Shown here: positions 34,062 to 44,056 of the stretch, piece by piece
Position numbering within the stretch: the stretch's first letter is position 1
Layout of the letters: every line of letters starts with the position of its first letter
DNA from: Candidatus Aminicenantota bacterium
GTDB lineage: Bacteria; Acidobacteriota; Aminicenantia; Aminicenantales; Aminicenantaceae
Direction of reading: 5' to 3'
NCBI GenBank assembly: GCA_020348385.1
Contig: CP070750.1
Span: 1,934,406-1,986,426, forward strand
DNA length: 52,021 bases
The notes under the pieces: generated by a model
What the model was told of the DNA's origin: nothing
Seen by the model: only the letters and a program-made list of their open reading frames with translations
Database searches by the model: none
Position numbers and translations under genes: made by a program

Positions 34062-36878
34062 ATGTGGAAAAAATCATCTCTGAAATTTCAGACAACAGTT
34101 TTTCTGCTTTTGGGATTTTTTATGATCGTGTGTCCATCTCAAGCGGCACAGAAGAAAATCCTGACCTTCGAAGATGTTATGAGATTCAAGGAAATCCGGA
34201 ATCCTGTGATTTCCGTGAACGGTTTGTGGATAGCATACGCGACTCAGCCGGATAGAGGGGATGGCGAGGCTGTGGTGCACGGCCTGAAAAACGGAGCCAA
34301 GTTTGTCGTCGAAAGGGGCAACCGTCCCCAATTTACGGCAGATGCCGAATGGGTGGCCATGATCGTGAGGCCCAAGGCCGTAGAGATGGAAAAGGCTTCA
34401 AGGGACAAACCCAAACAGGCTGTGGCCATACTGGAGACGGCTACTGGCAAAGTAACGCAAGTCGAAAAAGTCCAGAGTTTTGAGTTGTCGGACGATTCCC
34501 GATGGATAGCCTATCTGCACCACAAAGAAGAGGAAAAGCCTCCAAAAAAAGAAGATACAGCTTCTGCGGAAAAAAAATCAACAGAGGAGAAGAAAAGGGA
34601 AACAAAAAAAACAACGGGTAGCCTTTTAATCTTACGCCGGTTGGAAACCGGAAAAGAGAAAAAGATTTCGCATGTCCTGGCCTATTCTTTTGACAGGTCA
34701 TCCAGATATCTCGCGTTCACTGTGTCAAGTCCGGAGGGAAACGATGACGGTCTATTTTGTCAGGACTTGACGCAGGATTCGCTCATACAAATCCCGATTG
34801 CCCAACAGGAGGGCATGAAATTTTCTGGCCTGACATGGACAGAAAAGGGGAGTTTACTGGCCTTTTTGGCCAGCAGTGATGAGGATACGGATGGGTACTT
34901 TTCTCTTTGGATATGGGATGGAAAATCCAAGGTGAAAACACAGGCTGCAAGATCGGAAACGGCTCCCGCAGGGTGGATGATTCCTGAAAAAAATCAGGTC
35001 TCCTGGAGCGAGGACGGCAAGCGTCTTTTTTTCGGGTTCAAACCTCTGGAGATACATCAGGCCACACAAGAACCGGAAAAAAAGGAAGAAAAACAGGACC
35101 CGGAGGAATCAGACTTTTTCGACACCCAGAAGATCCTCGAAAAAAGAGAACTGGATGTCTGGCACTGGAACGACCCGCTTATCAAAACCAACGATAAAAT
35201 CCAGTGGTCAAGAACCAAAGACCGGATATACACAGCCGTTTACCATGTGGATTCTAAGCGGTTTGTCCAACTTGCTGACAGGAATTTGCCCGAGGTGGAC
35301 CCAAGTGAAAATCCTGATTTTGTTTTGGGCCGCTCCAATATTCCCTATCGAAAGGAAATCACCTGGTACGGCAGCCTGGAAGACCTTTATCTTGTGAATG
35401 TAAAGGATGGCAAGCGCCAGAAGGTTACAACCAGACTGGAAGATCAGGCCTCTCTTTCGCCCGGAGGCAGTTTTGTTGTTTATTTTTATGATAAACACTG
35501 GTATTTATTTGACAGTAAGACAGAGAAAACGCTCAACTTGACTGACAAACTCGATGTGCCTTTTTCCGATGAAGAGCACGACTATCCGGAAATGGCCCCC
35601 AGCTACCGGACAGCCGGATGGGGAAAGGATGATACGTTTGTCCTGATTTACGACAAATACGATATCTGGCAGTTTATGACAGCAACAGGTGAAGCAAAAA
35701 ACATCACCGGAAGCAAGGGGCGTCAGAATGAGACGACATTCCGTGTATTGAAATTAGACAGAGAAAAACAATATTTTGAAATTGGTGAGCGACTTTTACT
35801 TTCGTCCTATCACAACAAAAAAAAGAACCATGGCTTTAATTCCTTGGAGCTAGGGAAAGGCCCGGTCATACCGCTTTTGGAAGAGAATAAAAAATTCCAA
35901 TTCCGGGCTAAGGCAAAAAAAGCAGATGTCCTGATTTACACTAGAGAAAGTTTCGAAGAGTTCCCCGATCTTTGGGTCTCCGATTTGGAATTTTCTGCGC
36001 CCAAAAAAATCTCCCTTGTCAATCCTCAGATAAGCGAATTTGCCTGGGGGATTCCCGAGATCGTGGAATGGCACAGCCTAGACGGCCTTCCTTTGCAAGG
36101 AGTCCTGATTAAACCCGCCGATTACGAGAAAGGAAGTCGGTGTCCCGTGATTGTGTATTTTTATCACTTTTTCTCCCAGCGGATGTTCGAGTTTAACCAG
36201 ATGAGGGTGAATCACAGGCCGAATTTTCCTTTTTATACCAGCAATGGCTATGCTGTTTTCCTTCCGGATGTGTGGTTCGACATCGGACGTCCCGGGTACT
36301 CGGCCACCAAGTGTTTGGTTCCGGGAGTGCAGAAGCTGATCGATATGGGAGTGGCCGATCCCAAAGGGATCGGTCTTCACGGCCATTCATGGAGCGGATA
36401 CCAGACAGCCTTTGTTATCACACAAACCAACATTTTTTCGGCGGCTGTGGCCGGCGCGCCTGTCTCCAACATGACCAGCGCCTACAGCGGCATCCGATGG
36501 GAATCTGGCCTTGCTCGCCAGATGCAGTACGAAAAACAACAAAGCCGGATCGGAGGCAGTTTGTGGGAATATCCGGAACGCTACATAGAAAATTCCCCTG
36601 TGTTTTTTGCCGACCGTATCCAAACTCCATTGCTCATCCAATTCGGGGATGAGGACGGGGCGGTGCCTTGGTATCAGGGGATCGAACTTTACCTAGCTAT
36701 GCGCCGGCTTCAAAAAGATTGCGTTTTCCTCCAGTATCGCGGTGAACCCCACCATCTGAGAAAATACCCGAACAAACTGGATTATTCTATCAAGATGAAA
36801 CAGTACTTCGACCATTACCTTAAAGGCATGCCGGCTCCGGATTGGATCAGAAAAGGGGTGCCTTATATGGGGAAATAG
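34062..36878 (+). CDS. S9-family serine peptidase (prolyl oligopeptidase type), exported
   Basis: A 938-residue exported peptidase: signal (about 1-29), a long beta-propeller region with two charged low-complexity inserts (about 160-185 and 335-350, Lys/Glu-rich), then the alpha/beta hydrolase domain. The nucleophile elbow is GLHGHSWSGYQ (Ser about 776), the acid is in FGDEDGAVPW (about 865), and the His is in GEPHHLRKY (about 897). The ATG follows AAAGGAGG. It is the first of two S9 genes here; this one is intact. An M14 carboxypeptidase gene follows 67 bases later. Confidence 0.93.
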   Translation: MWKKSSLKFQTTVFLLLGFFMIVCPSQAAQKKILTFEDVMRFKEIRNPVISVNGLWIAYATQPDRGDGEAVVHGLKNGAKFVVERGNRPQFTADAEWVAMIVRPKAVEMEKASRDKPKQAVAILETATGKVTQVEKVQSFELSDDSRWIAYLHHKEEEKPPKKEDTASAEKKSTEEKKRETKKTTGSLLILRRLETGKEKKISHVLAYSFDRSSRYLAFTVSSPEGNDDGLFCQDLTQDSLIQIPIAQQEGMKFSGLTWTEKGSLLAFLASSDEDTDGYFSLWIWDGKSKVKTQAARSETAPAGWMIPEKNQVSWSEDGKRLFFGFKPLEIHQATQEPEKKEEKQDPEESDFFDTQKILEKRELDVWHWNDPLIKTNDKIQWSRTKDRIYTAVYHVDSKRFVQLADRNLPEVDPSENPDFVLGRSNIPYRKEITWYGSLEDLYLVNVKDGKRQKVTTRLEDQASLSPGGSFVVYFYDKHWYLFDSKTEKTLNLTDKLDVPFSDEEHDYPEMAPSYRTAGWGKDDTFVLIYDKYDIWQFMTATGEAKNITGSKGRQNETTFRVLKLDREKQYFEIGERLLLSSYHNKKKNHGFNSLELGKGPVIPLLEENKKFQFRAKAKKADVLIYTRESFEEFPDLWVSDLEFSAPKKISLVNPQISEFAWGIPEIVEWHSLDGLPLQGVLIKPADYEKGSRCPVIVYFYHFFSQRMFEFNQMRVNHRPNFPFYTSNGYAVFLPDVWFDIGRPGYSATKCLVPGVQKLIDMGVADPKGIGLHGHSWSGYQTAFVITQTNIFSAAVAGAPVSNMTSAYSGIRWESGLARQMQYEKQQSRIGGSLWEYPERYIENSPVFFADRIQTPLLIQFGDEDGAVPWYQGIELYLAMRRLQKDCVFLQYRGEPHHLRKYPNKLDYSIKMKQYFDHYLKGMPAPDWIRKGVPYMGK

Positions 36879-36945
36879 TGCAGTCATGACAATCCAGGTG
36901 CGAGTCTGTATAATACATGGCACCAAGTCCTTCAAGGAGGGAGGA

Positions 36946-39468
36946 ATGGTAAAAAGGAAAATTGGGAATTTTGTCCTGGCCCTTCTGCTTTTCGTGCCGA
37001 TCATATCGGCTCAGGTCACGAGCCCCGAGCAGTTTTTGGGCTTTAAAGTGGGAGCGGATAAAAAGCTGGCAGATATGTACCAGATCATCGAATATTTCCA
37101 GATGCTGGATGACCAGAGCGACAGGATAACGGTTAAGGAAATCGGGAAGACGACGGAAGGAAATCCGTTTATCGTGGCCATCATAACATCCGAGAATAAC
37201 CAAAAAGACCTGGTAAAATATCAAAAATTCCAGCAACTGCTAGCTGATCCAAGGCAGATCTCGGATGAAGAGGCCGAAAGAATGATTGGTGAAGGCAAAG
37301 CCATCGTGATGGTCAATTGTTCTCTCCACGCCTCGGAGATCGGTGCCAGTCAGATGTCCATGGAGCTGGGTTATGACCTGGCAACGAAAAATGATCCGTT
37401 AACCGAAGAAATTTTGGATAATGTCATCCTTTTACTCACACCGATGCACAACCCGGATGGAATCCAGATGGTGGTAGACTGGTACAATAAAAATGTCGGT
37501 ACCAAATACGAGGGAGGCCGAATGCCTTGGCTTTACCACAAATACGTGGGACATGACAACAACCGTGATTGGTACATGTTCACGCAGGTTGAATCGCAGC
37601 TCACCTTGAAAGTGCACAATGCCTGGCATCCCCAAGTTATCGTTGACATGCATCAAATGGGAAGCCGAGGCGCTCGCCTTTTTGTCCCCCCCTATGTCGA
37701 TCCCTACGAACCCAATGTCGATCCCATACTCCGCCAGCAGGTGGCCATGATGGGCACGTTTATTGCTTCAGAATTGACGGCACAAGGTAAAGCAGGAGTA
37801 GCTCACAGCATCGGGTTCGATGCCTGGACGCCTGCAAGGGCGTATCATCATTACCATGGCGGGATCCGGATCTTGACCGAAGCTGCCTCCGCGCGAGTGG
37901 CCACATCGATTACGGTACGACAAGAAGATCTTTCAGAGAGCGCAAGAGAGCCATCGGTCAAAATGCCTTTGCCGTGGAAGGGCGGGGAGTGGCGGCTTCG
38001 AGATATCGTGGAGTATGATTATGCGGCCGTTAAAGCGGCTTTAACTAATGCTGCAGGACTCAGGGAGAATTGGCTCAGAAATTTCTACAGAATCCATAAA
38101 AAAGCAGTTAACCGCACTGACCCTCCATATGCCTTTATCATTCCGATCGATCAAAGGGATTTGTCCACGGCGGTGAAAATGCTGAATGTGCTGAAGCTGG
38201 GAGCTGTGGAGATTCATAAAACGTCGAATGTATTTACCGCGGAGGGACGCGAATTCCCGGCAGGTAGTTTTATCGTGTATATAGCTCAACCCTACGGCGG
38301 ATTTGCCAAAACCCTATTGGAGAGACAAGTCTATCCCGAGATCAGAGAAACACCGGGAGGCCCTCTTAAGACTCCGTATGATGTGGTGGGCCATACGCTG
38401 CCGCTTCTTATGGAAGTGGATGTGGTCCAGGCTGACAAGCCCTTTCAGGTAGAAACTGTGCTTCTCGATGAGATCAAAACACCCAAAGGAAAGTTGGAAG
38501 CTGTGGAAAGTGCCTATTATTATGCTTGGGGGCATGCCACAAACGATGACATCGTGGCTTTGAACAGGTTGGCGGCAAAAGGACATGATATTTTTTGGAC
38601 AGCAGAAAATTTCGAGGCCAACGGCAAAAAGTATCCCCAGGGTACGATGATCGTCAAAAACAGAGATGGTCTATTGGAGGACATCGGCTCGATAATCCAA
38701 GATCTTTGGGTCCGTTTTGAAGGATTGTGGGCCGAGCCGAAGGTGAAGACCTATGCTTTGAAAGAACCGCGAGTCGGCCTGTACAAGAGCTGGACAGCTT
38801 CGATGGATGAGGGGTGGACGCGCTGGGTTCTTGAACAATATGAGGTCCCTTTTAAAAGTGTTTTTGACAAGGATATCCGGAAGGGAAATTTGAACGGTAT
38901 TTTCGATGTGGTTATTATCCCCGATTTGAGAGAGAGTGCTATCGTCAACGGGATGTCGGATACTGACGCGCCTCCTGAATATGCTGGCGGGATCGGCGTA
39001 GTGGGGATTGAAAATCTCATTGCATTCGTGAAAAACGGGGGCACCGTGATTACCTTGAACGGCGGGGCCGACTTTGCGATCAAGCATTTTCATTTGGGAG
39101 TGGAAAACAGCATAAGCGGGTTGAACAGGAGGGAGTTTTTCATCCCAGGTTCGATCCTGAAGGCCCTGAATGATACCACTCATCCGATTGCTTATGGATT
39201 TGAAAGGGATGCCGCTCTCTTTTACCGAAGAAGCCCTGCATTCACCGTGCATGAAGGGCGGGGCGTTGTCCGGTACCCGACGGAGACGTTACTCAGCGGA
39301 TGGGCTACCGGGGATAAACATTTGATAAATAAATCTGCTATTGTGGATGTGCCATACGGAGAAGGCAAAGTCATCTTGATCGGTTTTCCTGTGGTCTATC
39401 GAGGCCAATCCCACGGCACTTTCCGTTACCTGTTCAACGCCATCTACTATGGGGTCAGACCGACTTAA
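36946..39468 (+). CDS. M14-family zinc carboxypeptidase, exported
   Basis: An 840-residue exported peptidase with a signal (about 1-23, ending ISAQ), an M14 domain (about 40-330) and a long C-terminal region with a flavodoxin/ThuA-like look (about 580-840). Zinc motif: NCSLHASEIGASQ (HxxE, about 128), MHNPDGIQ, HDNNRDWYM, and His in VIVDMHQMG (about 235); the catalytic Glu is probably in RILTEAAS (about 311). The ATG at 36946 has GGAGGGAGGA directly upstream; a longer frame starts before this site and lacks a signal peptide. Confidence 0.92.
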   Translation: MVKRKIGNFVLALLLFVPIISAQVTSPEQFLGFKVGADKKLADMYQIIEYFQMLDDQSDRITVKEIGKTTEGNPFIVAIITSENNQKDLVKYQKFQQLLADPRQISDEEAERMIGEGKAIVMVNCSLHASEIGASQMSMELGYDLATKNDPLTEEILDNVILLLTPMHNPDGIQMVVDWYNKNVGTKYEGGRMPWLYHKYVGHDNNRDWYMFTQVESQLTLKVHNAWHPQVIVDMHQMGSRGARLFVPPYVDPYEPNVDPILRQQVAMMGTFIASELTAQGKAGVAHSIGFDAWTPARAYHHYHGGIRILTEAASARVATSITVRQEDLSESAREPSVKMPLPWKGGEWRLRDIVEYDYAAVKAALTNAAGLRENWLRNFYRIHKKAVNRTDPPYAFIIPIDQRDLSTAVKMLNVLKLGAVEIHKTSNVFTAEGREFPAGSFIVYIAQPYGGFAKTLLERQVYPEIRETPGGPLKTPYDVVGHTLPLLMEVDVVQADKPFQVETVLLDEIKTPKGKLEAVESAYYYAWGHATNDDIVALNRLAAKGHDIFWTAENFEANGKKYPQGTMIVKNRDGLLEDIGSIIQDLWVRFEGLWAEPKVKTYALKEPRVGLYKSWTASMDEGWTRWVLEQYEVPFKSVFDKDIRKGNLNGIFDVVIIPDLRESAIVNGMSDTDAPPEYAGGIGVVGIENLIAFVKNGGTVITLNGGADFAIKHFHLGVENSISGLNRREFFIPGSILKALNDTTHPIAYGFERDAALFYRRSPAFTVHEGRGVVRYPTETLLSGWATGDKHLINKSAIVDVPYGEGKVILIGFPVVYRGQSHGTFRYLFNAIYYGVRPT

Positions 39469-39511
39469 CTAATTGTAATTAAATAAATTAATATGGCTGC
39501 TGGTCTTATTA

Positions 39512-39625
39512 TTATGCTTAAAATGCGATTTTGAGGGCAAAAACACCATTTTAAACAAGTTGCTGCATGAAGAAAAAATGCTTATACATATGTTTTTGCC
39601 TATGAAAAACGCATTATAAGGCTAA
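39512..39625. repeat. Imperfect inverted repeat in AT-rich gap
   Basis: The arm at 39512-39544 and the inverted arm at 39592-39625 agree at most positions, including AATGCG with CGCATT and GGCAAAAAC with GTTTTTGCC. The 236-base gap (39469-39704) is AT-rich and has no gene. A REP-like AGGTCTGACCCCTTA (39675-39689) follows just before the next ribosome site. Confidence 0.55.
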
Positions 39626-39704
39626 TTTTTAGTATGATTTTTAAGATATTTTTATTAAAATCAATATGTTGATTAGGTCTGACCCCTTATAAAGGAGGGA
39701 ATGA

Positions 39705-40451
39705 ATGAAAAAAACCTTAATTTTTGCTGTCGCCTTTTTTGTTTTATTGTCTTTTGCTAATCTCTGTCTCCATGCCAAAGAAGTCACCTTTAGATGGTTT
39801 GGCCAGGGATGCTTCTTGATCGAGACATCCCAAAACGTACGGATCATCACCGACCCCATGGCAATGGGCGCATATAAGATTCCCGAAGATATTGTGCCTG
39901 ACATCGTGACTGTCTCTCATGAACACTTCGACCACAACCAGGTGGATGCCGTTTCTGGGAAACCGACTGTCCTTAGAGGTTTGACTTCTGGTGGCGCAGA
40001 CTTTGCTGCTATCGACAAAAAAGTCAAGGACATAAGAGTTTACACGGTTCCCTCTTATCATGATAAATCCCAGGGCTCACAACGAGGCAAAAACGCCATT
40101 TTTGTTTTTGAATTCGACGGGATCAAAGTCGCTCACCTCGGAGATCTCGGGGATGCTCTCGCACCAGCCAGTGTTCAAAAAATCGGCGAAGTCGATATCG
40201 TGATGATCCCAGTCGGGGGGACCTACACGATTTTTGGGAAGGAGGCAGACCATGTGATTTCCCAGCTCAACCCGAAGCTCATCGTTTTCCCGATGCATTT
40301 CAAGACCGATTCTGCCAGTTTTTTACCCTATACTGGAGATGATTACACAAGCGACAAGCAGAACGTAAAAAAGGTCGACGGCAACACCTTTAAGCTCGAC
40401 TTGGACAAAACCGGAGATAGCCTGACTTATGTGGTGCTGAATTACAAATGA
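39705..40451 (+). CDS. Exported metallo-beta-lactamase-fold hydrolase (UPF0173/UlaG-like)
   Basis: A 248-residue protein with a signal peptide (about 1-24) followed by a metallo-beta-lactamase domain: VTFRWFGQGCFLIETSQ (about 26-42), the metal motif HEHFDHNQ (about 72-79), TVPSYHD and HLGDLGD (about 140-146), and PMHFKTD near the end. Cytoplasmic UPF0173 and UlaG-type lactonases share this layout, but this copy is exported. The substrate is unknown. AAAGGAGGG precedes the start. The next gene begins 11 bases after its stop. Confidence 0.9.
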   Translation: MKKTLIFAVAFFVLLSFANLCLHAKEVTFRWFGQGCFLIETSQNVRIITDPMAMGAYKIPEDIVPDIVTVSHEHFDHNQVDAVSGKPTVLRGLTSGGADFAAIDKKVKDIRVYTVPSYHDKSQGSQRGKNAIFVFEFDGIKVAHLGDLGDALAPASVQKIGEVDIVMIPVGGTYTIFGKEADHVISQLNPKLIVFPMHFKTDSASFLPYTGDDYTSDKQNVKKVDGNTFKLDLDKTGDSLTYVVLNYK

Positions 40452-40462
40452 AAGACTAGAGA

Positions 40463-41611
40463 ATGAAAAAAAGATATCTCTTTCCCTTGACCCTTTTTGT
40501 GGCTGCGGCACTTCTCTGCTTTCCCCAAAAGGTGATCGAAAATCCCGCTGAACCCGAGGCAAAAAATGCGGGGAGAGTTCTTGTTCTGAAGGAAGAATTC
40601 CGCATAACCGATGAACAAGGTGACTTTTATTTCCAAAATCCTAAGAACATCAAGCTCGCTCCGGATGGCTCGCTTTTTATCGCCGATGAAGAACAACTAT
40701 TGAGGTTTTCAACAGACGGAAAATTTCTGAAAAATCTGTTCCGAAAAGGCCAAGGACCTGGGGAGTTGGAGAGACTCCATAATTATTTATTTTCAGGGAA
40801 CGAAATTGTCGTGTTTCAACACTGGCCTGGCAAGATTGTGCGCATGGATATGGAGGGGAAACTCATCAGGGAGTTCAAGCCGGAAAAGCCGCTGTCCATG
40901 CTCATATCTGTTTTCGGAGATCGATATATCATGGCCCATCACTCTCCTCTCAAACTAGAAAAAAAAGGAACAGAACCTGAGATAGTCGATATCGATTGGA
41001 AGATCATTAATGTTTCCGGGGAGGGGATATTAGAGGAGATCGGCCCTGTTTTTCCGGCCAAATGGTTTGCTCAAAGATTGCCGGGTGCGATGATAGCCAA
41101 CTATATCGTGGATTTATCTGCCGAGCCTTTGGGAGAAAAATGGCTCGTGCTCCATCACGACCAGGATTATTGGCTGGAATTGTTCGACATGGAAAGCGGG
41201 AAAGTCCAGCGAAAATTCGGCAGAAAATACCGGAAGGTAAAATTAGAAAGGCAGAAAAAAGAAACAGAAACAGAAAAAGAAAAACAGGCTGTATCGTTGG
41301 ATCCACCGGTCGACTATGTCAACGATATCCAGAAGTTGTTTGTCGTCAGGGATAAAATCATGGCGGTGACCTCGACAATAGATAATACCAAGGGTATTCT
41401 TGTGGATGTGTTCAACAAAGAGGGGGAGTACATCGATAATTTTTTTCTTCCCGTGAAACATATCGAACTGATGGACTTGAGCCGCTATCCGATCACGATT
41501 TCAGGAGATTTCCTGTTGATCAAAGAAACCGATGAAGACGATTTTTCTGCAGTCGTGAAATATAAAATCATGGACATGGACACATCATCAGATAAAGGTT
41601 ATGCACACTAA
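40463..41611 (+). CDS. Exported 6-bladed beta-propeller protein
   Basis: A 382-residue exported protein (signal about 1-22). FQNPKNIKLAPDGSLFIADE, LRFSTDGKFLKNLFRKGQGP and PGKIVRMDMEGKLIREF are the repeated strands of NHL/6-bladed propellers, including the RKGQGPGE loop typical of this exported group. It is co-directional with the metallo-beta-lactamase gene (11 bases) and overlaps the next gene by 11 bases. A Glu/Lys-rich insert occurs near residue 265-278. Its ligand is unknown; no catalytic residues are seen. Confidence 0.85.
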   Translation: MKKRYLFPLTLFVAAALLCFPQKVIENPAEPEAKNAGRVLVLKEEFRITDEQGDFYFQNPKNIKLAPDGSLFIADEEQLLRFSTDGKFLKNLFRKGQGPGELERLHNYLFSGNEIVVFQHWPGKIVRMDMEGKLIREFKPEKPLSMLISVFGDRYIMAHHSPLKLEKKGTEPEIVDIDWKIINVSGEGILEEIGPVFPAKWFAQRLPGAMIANYIVDLSAEPLGEKWLVLHHDQDYWLELFDMESGKVQRKFGRKYRKVKLERQKKETETEKEKQAVSLDPPVDYVNDIQKLFVVRDKIMAVTSTIDNTKGILVDVFNKEGEYIDNFFLPVKHIELMDLSRYPITISGDFLLIKETDEDDFSAVVKYKIMDMDTSSDKGYAH

Positions 41612-42077
41612 CATTGAGCTTCTGCAGTTTCCTGAGATCGAAGGAACAAACCTAGGGGGTAGAGCATTTGTTTTACCTCGAGATTTCGAAGGGAGGTTGA
41701 ATCTTGTCTTTGTGGCCTTCCGACGAGAACAACAGCTGGCCGTCAACACATGGTTACCCGTGGCCACACTACTGGAAGGCCTCCACAAAGATCTTATATA
41801 CTATGAGCTTCCTGTCCATTCCTGCATCAATCCTATCGCCCGTTGGTTTCTCAATCGGGCTATGCGGGTGGGAATCCGGTATCCTGGATCCCGTGAAAAA
41901 ACGATCGCACTGTACATAAAAAAAGACCCATTCCGAAAGGCACTGAATATTTCTGGAGAAGATAACATACACGTCTTTGTGCTGAATGGAGAGGCTCGGG
42001 CTGTGTGGCATGTAGAAGGTTCCTGCGATGCTGAAAAAGCAAAAAATCTCAATGATTTTATAAAAGGTACACTATAG
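41601..42077 (+). CDS. Hypothetical protein, possible thioredoxin-like (ATP10-like) fold
   Basis: A 158-residue soluble protein without a signal peptide. FEGRLNLVFVAFRREQQLAV and WHVEGSCDAEKAKNLNDFI resemble the thioredoxin-like fold of ATP10-type proteins, but no CxxC is present; only two separate Cys are seen. It overlaps the end of the beta-propeller gene by 11 bases, so it is probably made from the same transcript. The fold call is tentative and the function unknown. Confidence 0.7.
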   Translation: MHTNIELLQFPEIEGTNLGGRAFVLPRDFEGRLNLVFVAFRREQQLAVNTWLPVATLLEGLHKDLIYYELPVHSCINPIARWFLNRAMRVGIRYPGSREKTIALYIKKDPFRKALNISGEDNIHVFVLNGEARAVWHVEGSCDAEKAKNLNDFIKGTL

Positions 42078-42258
42078 ATAGTTAGTCATCTTTCCCGTGA
42101 GGAATTTTCTTGTAGTCAATATATATCAAAATAAATCAGTTTAAATATATTTCAAAAGTTTGTCTAATTTTTGTTTTCATAGCCATTTTCGATATTGAAG
42201 CCATCTGCTATAATAATATGCTAGGAGAAAGGTCATTTTATCGACTTGAGAGATTAAC

Positions 42259-44031
42259 ATGATGAAAACAAAACTATTCAAGACTATTTCCTTGATTTTA
42301 TTCCTGTCCATCGTTATCAGCAGCGGGATTTCTCAGAGGGATGAAAAAATTTCCCCGAGAATGAGGAGATCGTTCGATAAAAAAGCACTCGGTGAAAAAT
42401 TTGTCGCTTGGATCTACTTTAGAGATAAAGGTCCGGGAAAGCTCCACAGGATGGAAATAACCCGGTTGGATTTGAATTGGAAATCATTGAACAGGCGTCT
42501 TCGTCATGGATTTGAGGATCTGGTGGACGAATTCGATATACCTGTTTACCAACCTTATGTGGACTTCATAAATCAATACGTCCACAGAATTCGACACACG
42601 TCTCGGTGGCTGAATGCTGTATCTGTCGAAGCCACGCGCCAATCCCTCGAGATAATTTCCAGTTATCGTTTTGTTAAAAAAGTGGACGAGGTGTTAGGCT
42701 ACACCTTCCGTGATCCTGTGATCGAGCAAAGAACAGGAGCAGTCCCCCAAGCTCCACTAGCAGAATCACTTGTGTTTGATTATGGAATGTCCCTATCTCA
42801 GGTCAATCAGCTGAATGTTCCTCCATTGCACAACCTGGGTTACAGCGGTCAAGGAGTGTTGATTTGCATGCTTGACTCTGGTTTTAATAATTTGAAGCAT
42901 AAAGCACTGGATCATCTTGATATCGTGGCCACATGGGATTTTGTCAACGGAGATTCCCATGTTTTTGATGAAGAGGGTCAAATGGGCAATGGGGATCATG
43001 GAACCAACACCCTGGGAACAATCGCCGGATATGAGCCAGGCGAACTCATAGGTCCGGCTTTCGGGGCTAGCTTCCTCCTAGGTAAGACGGAAAACAGCGA
43101 ATGGGAGCGCCACATTGAAGAGGATCATTGGATTGCCGGCGCCGAGTGGGCTGACACATTCGGAGCGGACATCATCAGCAGTTCTTTGGGTTATCGGAAC
43201 CAGTTTTCTCATGGAGAGATCGATTACTCCTGGCAGGATATGGATGGAGAGAGCACAGTGGTAGCCCAAGGTGCCAATATCGCTGCCAGCCGTGGCATTC
43301 TGATCGTGAACAGCGCGGGGAATGAGGGGCTATCCTTATCCGGTTGGAACACATTGGTTTCTCCGTCCGATAGTGCCCATGTGTTGGCGGCAGGAGCCGT
43401 GAATTCACAGGGCAGAAGAACTAATTTCAGTTCCGTTGGGCCCACCGCCGATGGCCGGATCAAACCAGATGTGATGGCCATGGGAGATTCTGTCTATTCC
43501 GCTTCGCCAAACGATCCCGGTGAATACGAGTTAGTGGATGGGACGTCGTTCGCCTGCCCTTTGGTGGCAGGCGTGGCTGCTTTGATCTTGGAAGTCAATC
43601 CTTCCTGGACCAACCAGGATGTCATGAATGCCATGAAATCAGCTGCCAGCCAATCCGCATCTCCAGATAACAGCAATGGGTGGGGAATTGTCGATGCCCA
43701 GAAAGCCGCTTTTTTTCCTATGAGAGGTTTCCATGCGCCGCTTCTTTTTACTGTCGCGAGAGTGGAAAACAATTATGGATTTTTCATCCAGTATATAGAT
43801 CAGCTGGCTTGGACACCCAATCCCCGCAATGGAGACCAGGTTGTTTCCTATCGTTTGTATGCGAAACAATGGGATTCTCCAGATCAATCTTTTACCCTTT
43901 TGGTCGAAGTGAATGCCCAAACTTTCAGTTTCTTGAGACGAGGTCTTCTGGAAGAGGAAAATTTTCTCTACAAGATCACATCCGTGAACGCTTCAGGGGA
44001 GGAAAGTGATCCCAACTATACCCTTCGATAA
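42259..44031 (+). CDS. S8-family subtilisin-like serine protease, exported
   Basis: A 590-residue exported protease: signal (about 1-25), a pro-region (about 30-165), the S8 domain (about 175-490) and a C-terminal fibronectin-III-like domain (about 500-590). The triad is Asp206 (CMLDSGFN), His247 (GDHGTN) and Ser430 (DGTSFACPLVAG); Asn355 in NSAGNEG forms the oxyanion hole. All are intact. Two ATG codons lie at 42259 and 42262; either could start. It is followed after 25 bases by a small barrel-like gene. Confidence 0.94.
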   Translation: MMKTKLFKTISLILFLSIVISSGISQRDEKISPRMRRSFDKKALGEKFVAWIYFRDKGPGKLHRMEITRLDLNWKSLNRRLRHGFEDLVDEFDIPVYQPYVDFINQYVHRIRHTSRWLNAVSVEATRQSLEIISSYRFVKKVDEVLGYTFRDPVIEQRTGAVPQAPLAESLVFDYGMSLSQVNQLNVPPLHNLGYSGQGVLICMLDSGFNNLKHKALDHLDIVATWDFVNGDSHVFDEEGQMGNGDHGTNTLGTIAGYEPGELIGPAFGASFLLGKTENSEWERHIEEDHWIAGAEWADTFGADIISSSLGYRNQFSHGEIDYSWQDMDGESTVVAQGANIAASRGILIVNSAGNEGLSLSGWNTLVSPSDSAHVLAAGAVNSQGRRTNFSSVGPTADGRIKPDVMAMGDSVYSASPNDPGEYELVDGTSFACPLVAGVAALILEVNPSWTNQDVMNAMKSAASQSASPDNSNGWGIVDAQKAAFFPMRGFHAPLLFTVARVENNYGFFIQYIDQLAWTPNPRNGDQVVSYRLYAKQWDSPDQSFTLLVEVNAQTFSFLRRGLLEEENFLYKITSVNASGEESDPNYTLR

Positions 44032-44056
44032 CGTAAATGTGAATAAGGAAAAACTC

